Shown: positions 17,399 through 26,439, numbered from the stretch's first letter. The stretch: 58,109 bases of DNA from Massilia sp. YIM B02443 (GCF_030411955.1 NZ_JASNRA010000030.1:1-58109), one strand, 5' to 3'. Notes: generated by a model from the sequence alone, not told the origin. Numbers and translations: made by a program.

Positions 17399-18151
17399 AT
17401 GGCCGACCCAGCAATCAAGGATCCAGGTGCACCGCCCGATATCGCGGCATTGAGCCTGCTCGACAAGGCGAGCCAGCTGCAATGAATGCTTCAAATCCTG
17501 TCGCTTACACTGTTCCTCGACTGCGCCCTCGTACTCACCAGAGGCCAGAACGTCCTGACGTATGCTTGGGAACAATTCAGCTGGTCGGCGTCGTTCGGCT
17601 TGATCGTCGTTGGAGTGGTTGCCTATTCGGTCCTGATATCGGTCGTAATACCGATTGCCGACGTTGCGCTCGGGAAGATGGTCGAGACGCTCCATATCGC
17701 CTACCCGGTATTCGATAGCCATGACCCGCACAAATATACGCGCTCGCAGCACCAAGTCACGCCGTATGAACTGCACGAATACGCGGATCGGCAGCAAAGT
17801 GATTACGCGCTCGCGAAATACAAGGAATACGTCGCCAACAGGGAGCGCACCAGCGACACAGCCGCCCAGCTGGCACGCCTGGCGCTCCAGACATTCGCGT
17901 TCCTGATCACGAACGTTTCTCTGGGCGCGTCCGGTTCGGACTCGCTGTTCAAGCATGCACTCATGTCGCTCGATGTGGAATGGGTCACCATGGTGACGCT
18001 CATGGCAGGGATCCTGCTGACAGGCTTATGGCTGGCGTATTGGTGCCGCAGCATGCCGTTTGGGTGGATTTATTTCGCGCCGCTCTACGATGAGATCGAA
18101 GCGAAAAGAAGAGCAGAGCGAATGAGATTCGAAGAGCATGCCGAGCGCTAG
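17399..18151 (+). pseudogene. Membrane protein gene interrupted by an in-frame TGA (intact downstream reading frame 17486-18151)
   Basis: A reading frame starts at ATG 17399 behind GAAGGAACG and encodes 28 codons (MADPAIKDPGAPPDIAALSL and on). It hits TGA at 17483-17485, then continues in the same frame from ATG 17486 for 221 codons. The downstream part has hydrophobic segments at about residues 1-17, 33-60, 126-145 and 170-190, and ends in a charged Arg/Glu tail. The ATG after the stop has no ribosome-binding site, so expression would need re-initiation or readthrough. It could be a nonsense mutation, a sequencing error, or a genuine short leader peptide coupled to the membrane protein. No family is recognised. 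Confidence 0.5.
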
Positions 18152-18262
18152 GTAAGCAGATGTCGGGCATGGCTGCGTTTCCCGATAAAATACCGGCACC
18201 CGAGTTACCTACTCCCACTTTCCTGCCTCGCTTTGCGAGCGCACTCACCGGCTTTGCGATCC

Positions 18263-19249
18263 ATGACCACCACCCCAGCGCCATCACGCCAGTTCCAGTT
18301 CAAGTCCATCAACTACACCGCCATGCAGCCCGGCCCGCGCGTCATCATCATGGGCGCCACCCACGGCAACGAAGTCTGCGGCACGCTCGGCATCCGCCGC
18401 GTGATGGAGGAGATCGACAGCGGCAAGCTGCACATCGCCGCCGGCAGCGTGACCTTCGTGCCGATCGTGAATCCGCTGGCCTACCAGCAAGTGACGCGCA
18501 ACGGCGACCGCAACCTGAACCGCGACCTGTTCCCGAAAGAGAACCCGCAGGACTTCGAGGACCACATCGCCAACTGGCTGTGCCCATTGCTGGCGCAACA
18601 TGATGTGCTGCTCGACCTGCACTCGTTCGCGGCCCACGGCGAGCCGTTCGTGATGGTCGGTCCGCTCGACAACGACGGCGCGCTGCAGCCATTCAGGCAC
18701 GCGGAAAAAGAGCGTGCCTGGGCGCGCCGCCTGGGCGTGCGCCGTTTCGTCGACGGCTGGCTGGCGACCTACGGCGACGGCGTGCAGCGCCGCAGCCGCA
18801 ACGCCCAGGAACTGGAAACCGTGCTGCGCTACGGCGTCGGCACCACCGAGTACATGCGCAGCACCGGCGGCTATGCGCTGACGCTGGAATGCGGCCAGCA
18901 CGACGACCCGGGCGCGCCCGACGTCGCCTATCGCGCCATCATGAACACGCTGGCGCACCTGAAACTGATCGTGGCGCCGGACCCGGAACCGGTGCCGTTC
19001 GAGGACATGGAAGCGCTGTCGATGGTGGTGGTGCACGACCGCCTGCACGCCGACGACAGCTTCGCGCGGCCGTGGAAGAGCTTCGATCCGGTCGCCGAGG
19101 GCGAGCAAATCGGCACCCGCGCCGACGGCACGCCGGTGACGGCCGAGTTCGGCGGACGGATCCTGTTCCCGGCGCCAAACGCGGCCGCCAACACCGAGTG
19201 GTACTACCTGACCCGTCCGAATCCGCAGTTCGGCCGCGAGCACGAATAA
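18263..19249 (+). CDS. Succinylglutamate desuccinylase / aspartoacylase family protein
   Basis: 328-residue zinc-dependent amidohydrolase of the carboxypeptidase-like M14 clan. Zinc ligands are visible in GATHGNEVCG (His and Glu) and LDLHSFA (His). RNLNRDLFP provides the Asn-Arg substrate-binding motif, and TLECGQHDDP carries the catalytic Glu. Family members deacylate N-acyl amino acids such as N-acetylaspartate or N-succinylglutamate; the substrate is unclear because no arginine-degradation genes are adjacent. The ATG at 18263 is preferred over a TTG ten codons earlier, though no clear ribosome-binding site precedes it. Confidence 0.87.
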   Translation: MTTTPAPSRQFQFKSINYTAMQPGPRVIIMGATHGNEVCGTLGIRRVMEEIDSGKLHIAAGSVTFVPIVNPLAYQQVTRNGDRNLNRDLFPKENPQDFEDHIANWLCPLLAQHDVLLDLHSFAAHGEPFVMVGPLDNDGALQPFRHAEKERAWARRLGVRRFVDGWLATYGDGVQRRSRNAQELETVLRYGVGTTEYMRSTGGYALTLECGQHDDPGAPDVAYRAIMNTLAHLKLIVAPDPEPVPFEDMEALSMVVVHDRLHADDSFARPWKSFDPVAEGEQIGTRADGTPVTAEFGGRILFPAPNAAANTEWYYLTRPNPQFGREHE

Positions 19250-19306
19250 ACCAGGCCCCAGTCCAATGCGCGGCGGTTTTTGGGCCGCCGCCAGCAAAGT
19301 TTTTTT

Positions 19307-19330
19307 GAATATCGTAAGATGACGATATTC
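19307..19330. promoter_or_regulatory. Perfect inverted repeat, candidate ArsR-type operator
   Basis: GAATATCGT and ACGATATTC are perfect reverse complements separated by six bases (AAGATG), ending 33 bases before the start codon of the ArsR-type regulator. The length, AT-rich arms and location match autoregulatory operators of the ArsR family. Confidence 0.7.
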
Positions 19331-19363
19331 GGATCGAGAAACTCCGATACAAGACAAAGACCC

Positions 19364-19660
19364 ATGGACATCGACGCGATACACAAGGCGCTGGCCAATC
19401 CGGTGCGCCGCCAGATCCTGCAATGGCTCAAGGAGCCGCAGCAGTATTTCGCCGAGCAGGAACATCCGCTCGACTTCGGCGTGTGCTGCAAGCTGATCGA
19501 CAAGCAGGCCGGCCTGTCGCAGTCGACCGTGTCGGCGCACCTGGCCACGCTGCAGCGCGCGGGCCTGGTGAGCACGCGCCGCGTCGGCCAGTGGGTCTTT
19601 TACCAACGCAACGAGGAGGTCATCTCGGCCTTCCTCGCACAACTGAACGACGGACTTTAG
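19364..19660 (+). CDS. ArsR-family winged-helix transcriptional regulator
   Basis: 98-residue repressor-like protein. The winged helix-turn-helix runs from IHKALANPVRRQILQWL through LSQSTVSAHLATLQRAGLV to TRRVGQWVFYQRN, the standard ArsR layout. Two adjacent Cys residues (FGVCCKLI, before the recognition helix) could sense metals or electrophiles. A perfect inverted repeat lies just upstream and the Old Yellow Enzyme gene begins 9 bases after its stop, so it very likely represses its own operon and is released by a substrate of that enzyme. The role as an electrophile sensor is inference. Confidence 0.88.
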   Translation: MDIDAIHKALANPVRRQILQWLKEPQQYFAEQEHPLDFGVCCKLIDKQAGLSQSTVSAHLATLQRAGLVSTRRVGQWVFYQRNEEVISAFLAQLNDGL

Positions 19661-19669
19661 GAATACCCG

Positions 19670-20725
19670 ATGACTACTTTGTTTGATCCGATCAAGGTCG
19701 GCGCCCTCGAATGGCCTAACCGCATCGTCATGGCCCCGCTGACCCGTGCCCGCGCCTCCGAAGGCCGCGTGCCGAACGCCCTGATGGCCGAACACTACGT
19801 GCAACGCGCCTCGGCCGGCCTGATCCTGTCGGAAGCCACCTCGGTGACGCCGATGGGCGTGGGCTATGCCGACACCCCGGGCATCTGGTCGGACGAGCAG
19901 GTCGAAGGCTGGAAGATCGTCACCGACGCCGTGCACAAGGCCGGTGGCCGCATCTTCCTGCAGCTGTGGCACGTGGGCCGCATCTCGGACCCGAGCTTCC
20001 TGAACGGCGAACTGCCGGTGGCCCCGTCGGCGGTCAAGCCGGCCGGCCACGTCAGCCTGCTGCGCCCGATGCGCGACTACGTCACCCCGCGCGCGCTGGA
20101 AACGGATGAAATCCCGGGCATCGTCGCGGCTTACCGCAAGGGCGCCGAAAACGCCAAGAAGGCCGGCTTCGACGGCGTCGAAGTGCACGGCGCCAATGGC
20201 TACCTGCTCGACCAGTTCCTGCACAGCTCGACCAACCAGCGTACCGACGCCTACGGCGGTTCGGTCGAAAACCGCGCGCGCCTGATGCTGGAAGTCACCG
20301 ACGCCTGCATCGACGTCTGGGGCGCCGACCGGGTCGGCATGCACCTGGCGCCGGGCGGCGACCAGCACGACCTGAGCGACGCCAATCCGGCCGAGACTTT
20401 CGGCTACGTGGCGCGTGAGCTGGGCAAGCGCAAGATCGCCTTCATCTTCACCCGCGAAGTCGACAGCCCGAACGCGCTGGGCCCGATGATCAAGAAGGAA
20501 TTCGGCGGCGTCTGGATCGCCAACCAGCAGCTGACCAAGCAGCGCGCCGAAGAACTGGTCTCGAGCGGCACGGCCGACGCGGTGTCGTGGGGCCAGCTGT
20601 TCATCGCCAACCCGGACCTGCCGAAGCGCCTGCAGCTGGACGCGCCGCTCAACAAGCCGGTGCCGGAAACCTTCTACGCCAAGGGCAGCACGGGCTATAC
20701 CGACTACCCGGCGCTGGCCGCTTAA
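19670..20725 (+). CDS. Alkene reductase, Old Yellow Enzyme family
   Basis: 351-residue FMN-dependent ene-reductase with a TIM-barrel fold, related to NemA. It reduces activated C=C bonds of electrophiles, and some relatives reduce nitro compounds. Visible features are NRIVMAPLTRARA near the N-terminus, QLWHVGRIS with the conserved active-site strand, VEVHGANGYLLDQFLHSSTNQRTD with the His/Asn pair, and YGGSVENRARL. Near the C-terminus WGQLFIANPDLP provides the phosphate-binding strand. It follows the ArsR-type regulator with 9 bases between, forming an operon. Confidence 0.94.
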   Translation: MTTLFDPIKVGALEWPNRIVMAPLTRARASEGRVPNALMAEHYVQRASAGLILSEATSVTPMGVGYADTPGIWSDEQVEGWKIVTDAVHKAGGRIFLQLWHVGRISDPSFLNGELPVAPSAVKPAGHVSLLRPMRDYVTPRALETDEIPGIVAAYRKGAENAKKAGFDGVEVHGANGYLLDQFLHSSTNQRTDAYGGSVENRARLMLEVTDACIDVWGADRVGMHLAPGGDQHDLSDANPAETFGYVARELGKRKIAFIFTREVDSPNALGPMIKKEFGGVWIANQQLTKQRAEELVSSGTADAVSWGQLFIANPDLPKRLQLDAPLNKPVPETFYAKGSTGYTDYPALAA

Positions 20726-20995
20726 ACAGCACTCACGCACGGCACCAGAGCAAGTTTCGCCAACGCTTCGCCCGCCCCAGCCGGCGAAGCCGCGGCGCCC
20801 CTCCCGCGCAGGACCGCCCGGTCCTGCGCACCTCCTCTTCCATTCGTATTTACGGCGTTCGCGCAGCATGCATATACCGTGCATATGCCCCGCGGAAGAA
20901 CGACATATCCTCGTGTCAACTCACTTCAGTGCATGCTATTCTTGCGCGATTACTACGTCGCGCACACAGATGCGCCCACCAAGAGGAGTTGTTCC
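20726..20995. other. Leader region of the M1 aminopeptidase gene
   Basis: This 270-base gap holds no gene that can be supported. It contains two direct copies of TGCATAT starting 11 bases apart (20869 and 20880) and a third TGCAT near 20932. The 11-base spacing matches helical-phase direct repeats of response-regulator sites. The start codon of the peptidase is preceded by AGAGGAG. Confidence 0.4.
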
Positions 20996-23674
20996 GTGAA
21001 CTTTCCAGCACATCGCGTCATGGCGCTTGCCATCGCTTCCACGCTCGCCTTCGGCGCCGCCGTCCAGGCTGCAGTCCAGGCCGCTCCGGCAAAATCGACC
21101 GCCGCGCGCGCCGACAATCCATTCCTGTCGCAGGAAGACGCCTTCGCCCGCTCGGCGCGGGTCTCGAACGTGGACTACGCGCTGGACTTCACCCTCACCG
21201 GCAAGGAAACCTTCGCCGGCACCACCACCGTCACCTTCGACCTGAAAGACAACGCATCGGATATCACGCTGGACCTGAACAAGGCCACCGTCAAGTCGGT
21301 CAGCGTCAACGGCAAGCCGGTCCAGACCCGCTACAACAACGCCTTCATCACCCTGGCGGCCGCCGATCTGGCCAAGGGCCGCAACACCGTGGTGGTCGCC
21401 TACGAGCGCGTGCACAGCACCAACGGCGAAGGCCTGCACCGCATGGTCGATCCGGCCGACGGCCGCGTCTACACCTACTCGCACTTCGAGCCGGCCGCCG
21501 CCCAGCAGATGTTCGCCGTGTTCGACCAGCCCGACCTGAAAGCCAGCTACACCGTCAGCGTCACCGCGCCCAAGGACTGGCACGTGGTCACCACCACCCG
21601 CGAGACCGACATCCAGGATGCCGGCGCCAACCGCCGCTGGACCTTCAAGCAAACCAAGCGCCTGAGCCCCTACAACTTCTCGCTGCATGCCGGCCCCTAC
21701 CAGGTGTGGGAAGACAATAGCGGCAAGTACCCGATGCGCCTGTTCGCGCGCCAGTCGGTGGCCAAGCAGGTGGTCCCGGCCGACTGGTTCCGCTACACCA
21801 AGAGCGGCATCACCTTCTTCGAAGGCTACTTCGGCATCCCGTATCCGTTCGAGAAGTACGACCAGCTGGTGGTGCCGGACTTCCTGTACGGCGCCATGGA
21901 AAACGCCGGCGCCATCACCTTCGCCGAGCGCAGCTTCCTGGGCGAGACCATGACCGCGGCCGAGAAGCAGCGCCTGGCCGAAGTGATCATGCACGAGATG
22001 GCGCACCAGTGGTTCGGCAACCTGGTCACCATGAAGTGGTGGAACGGCCTGTGGCTGAACGAAAGCTTCGCCTCCTTCATGGGAGTGCTGGCCACCGCCG
22101 AATCGACCGAATTCAAGGACGCCTGGCAGAACTTCTACCAGGGCGGCAAGCAGGCGGCCTACATCCAGGACCAGAAGGCCAGCACCCACCCGATCGAAGT
22201 GCCGGTGCCGTCGTCGGCCAACGCCTTCGACAACATCGACGCCATCACCTATTCGAAGGGCGGCTCGACCCTCAAGCAGCTGCGCCACCTGCTGGGCGAG
22301 GAAACCTTCCGCAAGGGCGTGCACAACTACCTGACCAAATACCAGTGGCAGAACGCCACCCTGCAGGACTTCATCGGCACGCTGGGCCAGGCCGCAGGCC
22401 GCGACATGAACGGCTGGACCAAAGAGTGGCTGTACCAGGCCGGCGTCAACACCATCGCCGCCAACTACAGCTGCAGCAACGGCAAGATCACCGGCTTCAA
22501 GCTGACCCAGAGCGCACCGAAAGACCTGCCGACGCTGCGCGAACAGCGCGTGCAGGTGGCCGCGTTCAAGGTCGACGGCGACAAGCTGACCCTGGTGAAG
22601 AACGTGCCGGTGACCTACAAGGGCGCGTCGACCGCCGTGCCGGACATGAACGGCGCCGCCTGCCCCGACCTGATCTACCCGAACTACCAGGACTGGGGCT
22701 ACGCCAAGGTGCAGATGGACGGCCGCTCGTTCGCCACCGCCAAGACCAGCCTGGCCAAGGTCGACGATCCGCTGCTGCGCGCCATGCTATGGCAAAGCCT
22801 GTGGGACGGCGTGCGCGACGCCCAGCTGCCGCTCAACGAATTCATCTCGGTTGCCCTGAACAACGCGCCGCTGGAGAAGGACTACACGCTGCTGGGCGAT
22901 ACGCTGGGCAAGGTGACCGGCGCCAAGCGCTACCTCGACGCCATGAATCTGAGCGACGCCAAAGGCAGTGCCTACACCCGCGAGACCGGCAAGGCGCTCG
23001 AGCAGATGGCCTGGAACGGCGTCGCCGCCAACAAGGGCAATGCCGACTTCCAGCGCCGCTGGTTCGGCACCTACATCAGCGTCGCGAGCAGCCCGGAAGC
23101 GCTGGCGCGCCTGGCCGCGGTATTGGAAGGCAAGGACAAGGCCGAAGGCCTGGCGATCAACCAGGACCTGCGCTGGAGCATCATCGCGCACCTGAACCGC
23201 TATAACTACGCGGGAGCGACCGGCCTGGTCGACGCCGAACTGGCGCGCGACAAGTCGGACGCCGGCCAGATCGCCGCCGTGGCGGCGATGGCGGCGCGTC
23301 CGGACGGCGCGGCCAAGACCGAGTGGCTGGGCAAGATCGAGGACCAGCAGACCAAACTGCCGTTCTCGCGCCTGCGCACCGCGATGGGCAGCATCTATCC
23401 GGCCGAGCAGAAGGCGCTGAATGAAGCCACTGCCGACGCGCGCCTGGCGCGCCTGCCGGCGATCGACAAGGCGGCCGGCCCGGTATTCATGCGCGCCTAC
23501 GCGGTGACCATGATCCCGGCCACCTGCACCCCGCAGAGCGTGGCGCGCCTGCAGCGCGCGGCCGACACGATGAAGGATCTGTCGGCCTTCACCCGCCGCT
23601 CGCTGCTCGACACGCTGCAGGACGACCAGCGCTGCGTGGCGATCAAGGGAGCGATGACCGCGCCGAAGGGCTGA
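20996..23674 (+). CDS. M1 family metallo-aminopeptidase
   Basis: 892-residue exported zinc aminopeptidase. A signal peptide occupies about residues 1-30 (MALAIASTLAFGAAVQA). The substrate N-terminus-binding motif GAMEN is at about 299-303 and the zinc motif HEMAH at about 333-337, with the third ligand Glu about 356 in NESFA, the spacing expected for M1 peptidases. A long helical C-terminal domain follows from about residue 500. It probably removes N-terminal residues from peptides in the periplasm or outside the cell. The GTG start was chosen because AGAGGAG lies at correct spacing and the signal peptide begins there. The proline-rich gene follows after seven bases. Confidence 0.94.
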   Translation: MNFPAHRVMALAIASTLAFGAAVQAAVQAAPAKSTAARADNPFLSQEDAFARSARVSNVDYALDFTLTGKETFAGTTTVTFDLKDNASDITLDLNKATVKSVSVNGKPVQTRYNNAFITLAAADLAKGRNTVVVAYERVHSTNGEGLHRMVDPADGRVYTYSHFEPAAAQQMFAVFDQPDLKASYTVSVTAPKDWHVVTTTRETDIQDAGANRRWTFKQTKRLSPYNFSLHAGPYQVWEDNSGKYPMRLFARQSVAKQVVPADWFRYTKSGITFFEGYFGIPYPFEKYDQLVVPDFLYGAMENAGAITFAERSFLGETMTAAEKQRLAEVIMHEMAHQWFGNLVTMKWWNGLWLNESFASFMGVLATAESTEFKDAWQNFYQGGKQAAYIQDQKASTHPIEVPVPSSANAFDNIDAITYSKGGSTLKQLRHLLGEETFRKGVHNYLTKYQWQNATLQDFIGTLGQAAGRDMNGWTKEWLYQAGVNTIAANYSCSNGKITGFKLTQSAPKDLPTLREQRVQVAAFKVDGDKLTLVKNVPVTYKGASTAVPDMNGAACPDLIYPNYQDWGYAKVQMDGRSFATAKTSLAKVDDPLLRAMLWQSLWDGVRDAQLPLNEFISVALNNAPLEKDYTLLGDTLGKVTGAKRYLDAMNLSDAKGSAYTRETGKALEQMAWNGVAANKGNADFQRRWFGTYISVASSPEALARLAAVLEGKDKAEGLAINQDLRWSIIAHLNRYNYAGATGLVDAELARDKSDAGQIAAVAAMAARPDGAAKTEWLGKIEDQQTKLPFSRLRTAMGSIYPAEQKALNEATADARLARLPAIDKAAGPVFMRAYAVTMIPATCTPQSVARLQRAADTMKDLSAFTRRSLLDTLQDDQRCVAIKGAMTAPKG

Positions 23675-23681
23675 ACGGTCG

Positions 23682-24440
23682 ATGGGCGCGGTACCGATCC
23701 TGATGCCGCGCCGCGCGCCCGGCTGGCCGCTGGCGGCCACGCTGGGCGCGCACGTCTTGCTGGCGTGGTGGTGGCTGCAGGCCAGGCCGCCGTTGCCGCA
23801 GGTGTTGCCGGGGCTGCGTGAATTCATGGTGGTGCCGGTGTTCACAACGCCGGAGCCGCCGGCGGCTCCGGCGCCGCCTCCTTCCGCTGCTGCCGCATCG
23901 CGGACGCCCCCGCCGCGCGCAGCCGGGCCGAAGCCGCGTTCCGCGCCTGCTGCTGCGGCGCCGGAGGCGGTGTTCACCGAACCGGTCGCGGCGCCCTCCT
24001 CGCCACCCGCGGCTCCTTCCGCCGCAACCGGGACTGATCCGTTCGCAGCGCCTTCACCGGCCGCCACGCCGTCCGGCGAGAGCGCCGCGGCGCGTGCCAG
24101 GCGCGAAGCCGGCGCCATTGACCGTGGTCTGCGCGACGGAAAAACGGCCAGCCTGCAGCCCGGCGACACGCCGTGGCGGCGTTTCACGGGCGCACTCGAC
24201 AACGCGCACAACGATACTTCGCGCACGCTGAGCAGCGAGAGCTACACCACGCCCGATGGCGTCACCATTTACCGCTTCCGTCGCGGTAACCGCATCTATT
24301 GCCGCACCGGGGGCCACGTTCGCCCAGGCATCGGCAACCTGGCCGAGGGCGGCGGCATCGTCAACTTCGACCGCTTGGGCGGCGCAGGCGCGGCCGGCCT
24401 GATCGAATGCCCGGCCCAGGCCGCGTTCAAACGCGACTAG
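23682..24440 (+). CDS. Proline/alanine-rich membrane-anchored periplasmic protein, unknown
   Basis: 252-residue protein with a short cytoplasmic start, one membrane helix at about residues 15-32 (PLAATLGAHVLLAWWWL), and a Pro/Ala-rich segment to about residue 125, like the periplasm-spanning linker of TonB. A compact C-terminal domain of about 110 residues follows (TTPDGVTIYRFRRGNRIYC), with two Cys residues that could form a disulfide. The C-terminal domain is not the TonB family fold as far as can be judged. It begins seven bases after the M1 peptidase and is probably co-transcribed. Function is unknown. Confidence 0.7.
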   Translation: MGAVPILMPRRAPGWPLAATLGAHVLLAWWWLQARPPLPQVLPGLREFMVVPVFTTPEPPAAPAPPPSAAAASRTPPPRAAGPKPRSAPAAAAPEAVFTEPVAAPSSPPAAPSAATGTDPFAAPSPAATPSGESAAARARREAGAIDRGLRDGKTASLQPGDTPWRRFTGALDNAHNDTSRTLSSESYTTPDGVTIYRFRRGNRIYCRTGGHVRPGIGNLAEGGGIVNFDRLGGAGAAGLIECPAQAAFKRD

Positions 24441-24445
24441 CACGA

Positions 24446-24820
24446 TTAGCGCAAACCGCGCTTCCCGACATCGCCATCACGGGTCGGATCGGCTGTCCCG
24501 CCCGGTCCATCCGACCGATGCGGGCCGCACAACTCCACCACGCGGCGCCAGGCGCCGGTCGCCTCGCACACCGTCGGCGGCCGCCCTTCCAACAGCTTGC
24601 CCAGGTCGACCGGCTTGCCGTCGTTGACCGCGACGTCGCGCGCGATCGGCACGCACAGCACGTCGTGCCAGGCTGCGGCGTAGCCATCGGGCGTCGGCAG
24701 CGGTCCGCGCAGGCGCACGGCGGCCGCCTCGCACGCCGTCTTGCTGTCGAACTCGCCGCGCAGGCTGCTGCTCTCGAGCGTCACGTCGCGGTACTGCTGC
24801 AGGTACAGCAGCAAGATCAT
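24446..24820 (-). CDS. Hypothetical protein (124 aa), possibly exported
   Basis: Small protein starting with a short hydrophobic stretch (MILLLYLQQY), followed by a soluble part with about four Cys residues (ACEAAA, VLCVPIA, VCEATG, ELCGPH) that may form disulfides. Its stop lies six bases from the convergent proline-rich gene. The ATG is used here; a TTG three codons earlier has better spacing to the AAAGGAGAG site and may be the true start. No domain is recognised. Confidence 0.6.
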   Translation of the reverse strand: MILLLYLQQYRDVTLESSSLRGEFDSKTACEAAAVRLRGPLPTPDGYAAAWHDVLCVPIARDVAVNDGKPVDLGKLLEGRPPTVCEATGAWRRVVELCGPHRSDGPGGTADPTRDGDVGKRGLR

Positions 24821-24957
24821 AGTGAACAATTTCTCTCCTTTATTGCCGACCAAAGGCGTCGATCCGGCATCGGCTCGACATTGGCGCACGCCTGCGCTGC
24901 ATCAGCCTGCGCGCGGCGTGGCGGCGCTAGCCTTGCCAGTCATCGGAAAGGACACCC

Positions 24958-25845
24958 ATGTTCAAGCTCATTACCTGGAATATCCAGTCCGGCCGCAGTC
25001 CGGACGGCAAACCCGATCTCGGCCGCGTGGTCGCCTGTCTCGACCGCTTAGCGCGCCACGACGTCGTCTGCCTGCAAGAAGTCGCTTCCGGTTTCGACCC
25101 CGGCGGCGAAGATCAGTTCGCGGCGCTGCGCGCATGCATGCCGGGGCATGCGGCAGTCAGCGCCATCGCCTGCGACCTGGCCGCCGATGCCGACCGCCCC
25201 GGCGCGGCCGACGGCCCGCGCCGGCGCATCGGCAGCATGATCCTGTCGCGCCATCCGGTGCTGCAGGTATTGCGCCACTCGCTGCCGTGGCCATTCGATC
25301 CCGCCGTGCCGAGCATGCCGCGCATGGCGCTCGAAGTCACGCTGGCCACGCCGGGCGGTTTGCTGCGCGTGATCAGCGCGCACCTGGAATATTTTTCGTA
25401 CCAGCAGCGGCTGGCGCAGGTGGAACGGCTGCGCGAACTGCAGCGCGAAGGGCGTGCCCACGCCGTGCGTGCGCGCCCGGGTGGGGACGGCCCGTTCGCC
25501 GCGGTGCCGCGCGCCGCGCCGGCGCTGCTGGCCGGCGACTTCAACATGCTGCCCGGTTCGCCCGAGCACGGGCGCCTGCTGGCGCCGTTCGGCGACGATA
25601 CCCCGTCCTGGCGCGACTGCTGGCACGTGGTGCAGCCCGGCCGCCGTCACGCGCCGACGGTCGGCCTGCACGACCTGCGGCCGGACGCCGCGCCGCCATT
25701 CACCTTCGACTACGTGTTCGCCAGCGCCGATCTCGCCGGCCGGGTGCGGCGCATGCGGGTCGACGCCAGCGAGCAGGGATCGGCGCACCAGGCGGTGCTG
25801 GTCGAACTCGACTGGCCGCCGCAGCAGCACCAGCACCAGCATTAG
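24958..25845 (+). CDS. Endonuclease/exonuclease/phosphatase (EEP) family hydrolase
   Basis: 295-residue metal-dependent phosphoesterase. The EEP signatures are visible in order: ITWNIQSG (Asn), VVCLQEV (metal-binding Glu), SAHLEYF (His), LAGDFNMLPGSPEH (Asp-Asn) and TFDYVFAS (Asp), with a closing GSAHQAVLVEL (His). The substrate may be nucleic acid or a small phosphodiester; the family is broad. It has no signal peptide. A good AAAGGA site precedes the ATG. The C-terminus is Gln/His repetitive. Confidence 0.87.
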   Translation: MFKLITWNIQSGRSPDGKPDLGRVVACLDRLARHDVVCLQEVASGFDPGGEDQFAALRACMPGHAAVSAIACDLAADADRPGAADGPRRRIGSMILSRHPVLQVLRHSLPWPFDPAVPSMPRMALEVTLATPGGLLRVISAHLEYFSYQQRLAQVERLRELQREGRAHAVRARPGGDGPFAAVPRAAPALLAGDFNMLPGSPEHGRLLAPFGDDTPSWRDCWHVVQPGRRHAPTVGLHDLRPDAAPPFTFDYVFASADLAGRVRRMRVDASEQGSAHQAVLVELDWPPQQHQHQH

Positions 25846-25948
25846 CACTGGCGCCAGCGCGGCGGCTGCGCACGCGACGCACGCCATGGATGCGGCTGCC
25901 GTACAATGCCCCGGTTCGCGGCCACGCCGCGCCCCACGAGGAACAACA

Positions 25949-26395
25949 TTGGACTGGGATTATCCGCAACCGTTCGTCCTGCCGGTCACGCCGGCCGCCG
26001 GCGACATCGATGGCCTGAATCACACCAACAACGCGGTCTATGTGCGCTGGTGCGAGCAGGCCGGCTGGGCCCACTCGGAACAGCTCGGCCTGTCGCTGGA
26101 CGACTACCGGCGTCTCGACCGCGCGATGGCGATCCGGCGCGGCGCGTACGACTACCTGCTGCCGACGCTGCCCGGCGAACCGCTCAGCCTGGCCACCTGG
26201 CTGGTGGGCGGCGACGGCAAGCTGTCGATGGCGCGCTGCTTCCAGCTGGTGCGCGACAGCGACGGCGTCACCGTCCTGCGCGGACGCTGGGACCTGGTCT
26301 GCATCGAGATCAGCAGCGGCCGGCCACGGCGCATGCCGGCCGAGTTCCTGGAGACCTATATGCCGGTGGTCGTCACGCCCGCACAAGGGCAGTGA
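25949..26395 (+). CDS. Acyl-CoA thioesterase, hot-dog fold (4HBT-like)
   Basis: 148-residue thioesterase-like protein. The sequence DIDGLNHTNNAVYVRWCEQAGW is the hallmark of the 4-hydroxybenzoyl-CoA thioesterase type hot-dog family: Asp/His near the N-terminus, then a long helix. Later strands (RGAYDYLLPTLPGEPL, RGRWDLVCIEI) fit the fold. The start is a TTG with GAGGAA nine bases before it; the in-frame sequence upstream reads through the antisense or alternative frame of the EEP gene, so the shorter start is preferred. The substrate chain length is not predictable. Confidence 0.82.
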   Translation: MDWDYPQPFVLPVTPAAGDIDGLNHTNNAVYVRWCEQAGWAHSEQLGLSLDDYRRLDRAMAIRRGAYDYLLPTLPGEPLSLATWLVGGDGKLSMARCFQLVRDSDGVTVLRGRWDLVCIEISSGRPRRMPAEFLETYMPVVVTPAQGQ

Positions 26396-26439
26396 TCCCG
26401 CCGCAGCCGGGCTCACGCGGGAGACCTTCCCGGGATAGG

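Noticed and set aside
18284..20884. 866-codon minus-strand frame opposite the aspartoacylase, ArsR-type and OYE genes
   Set aside because: Antisense shadow across three well-supported genes; no motifs.
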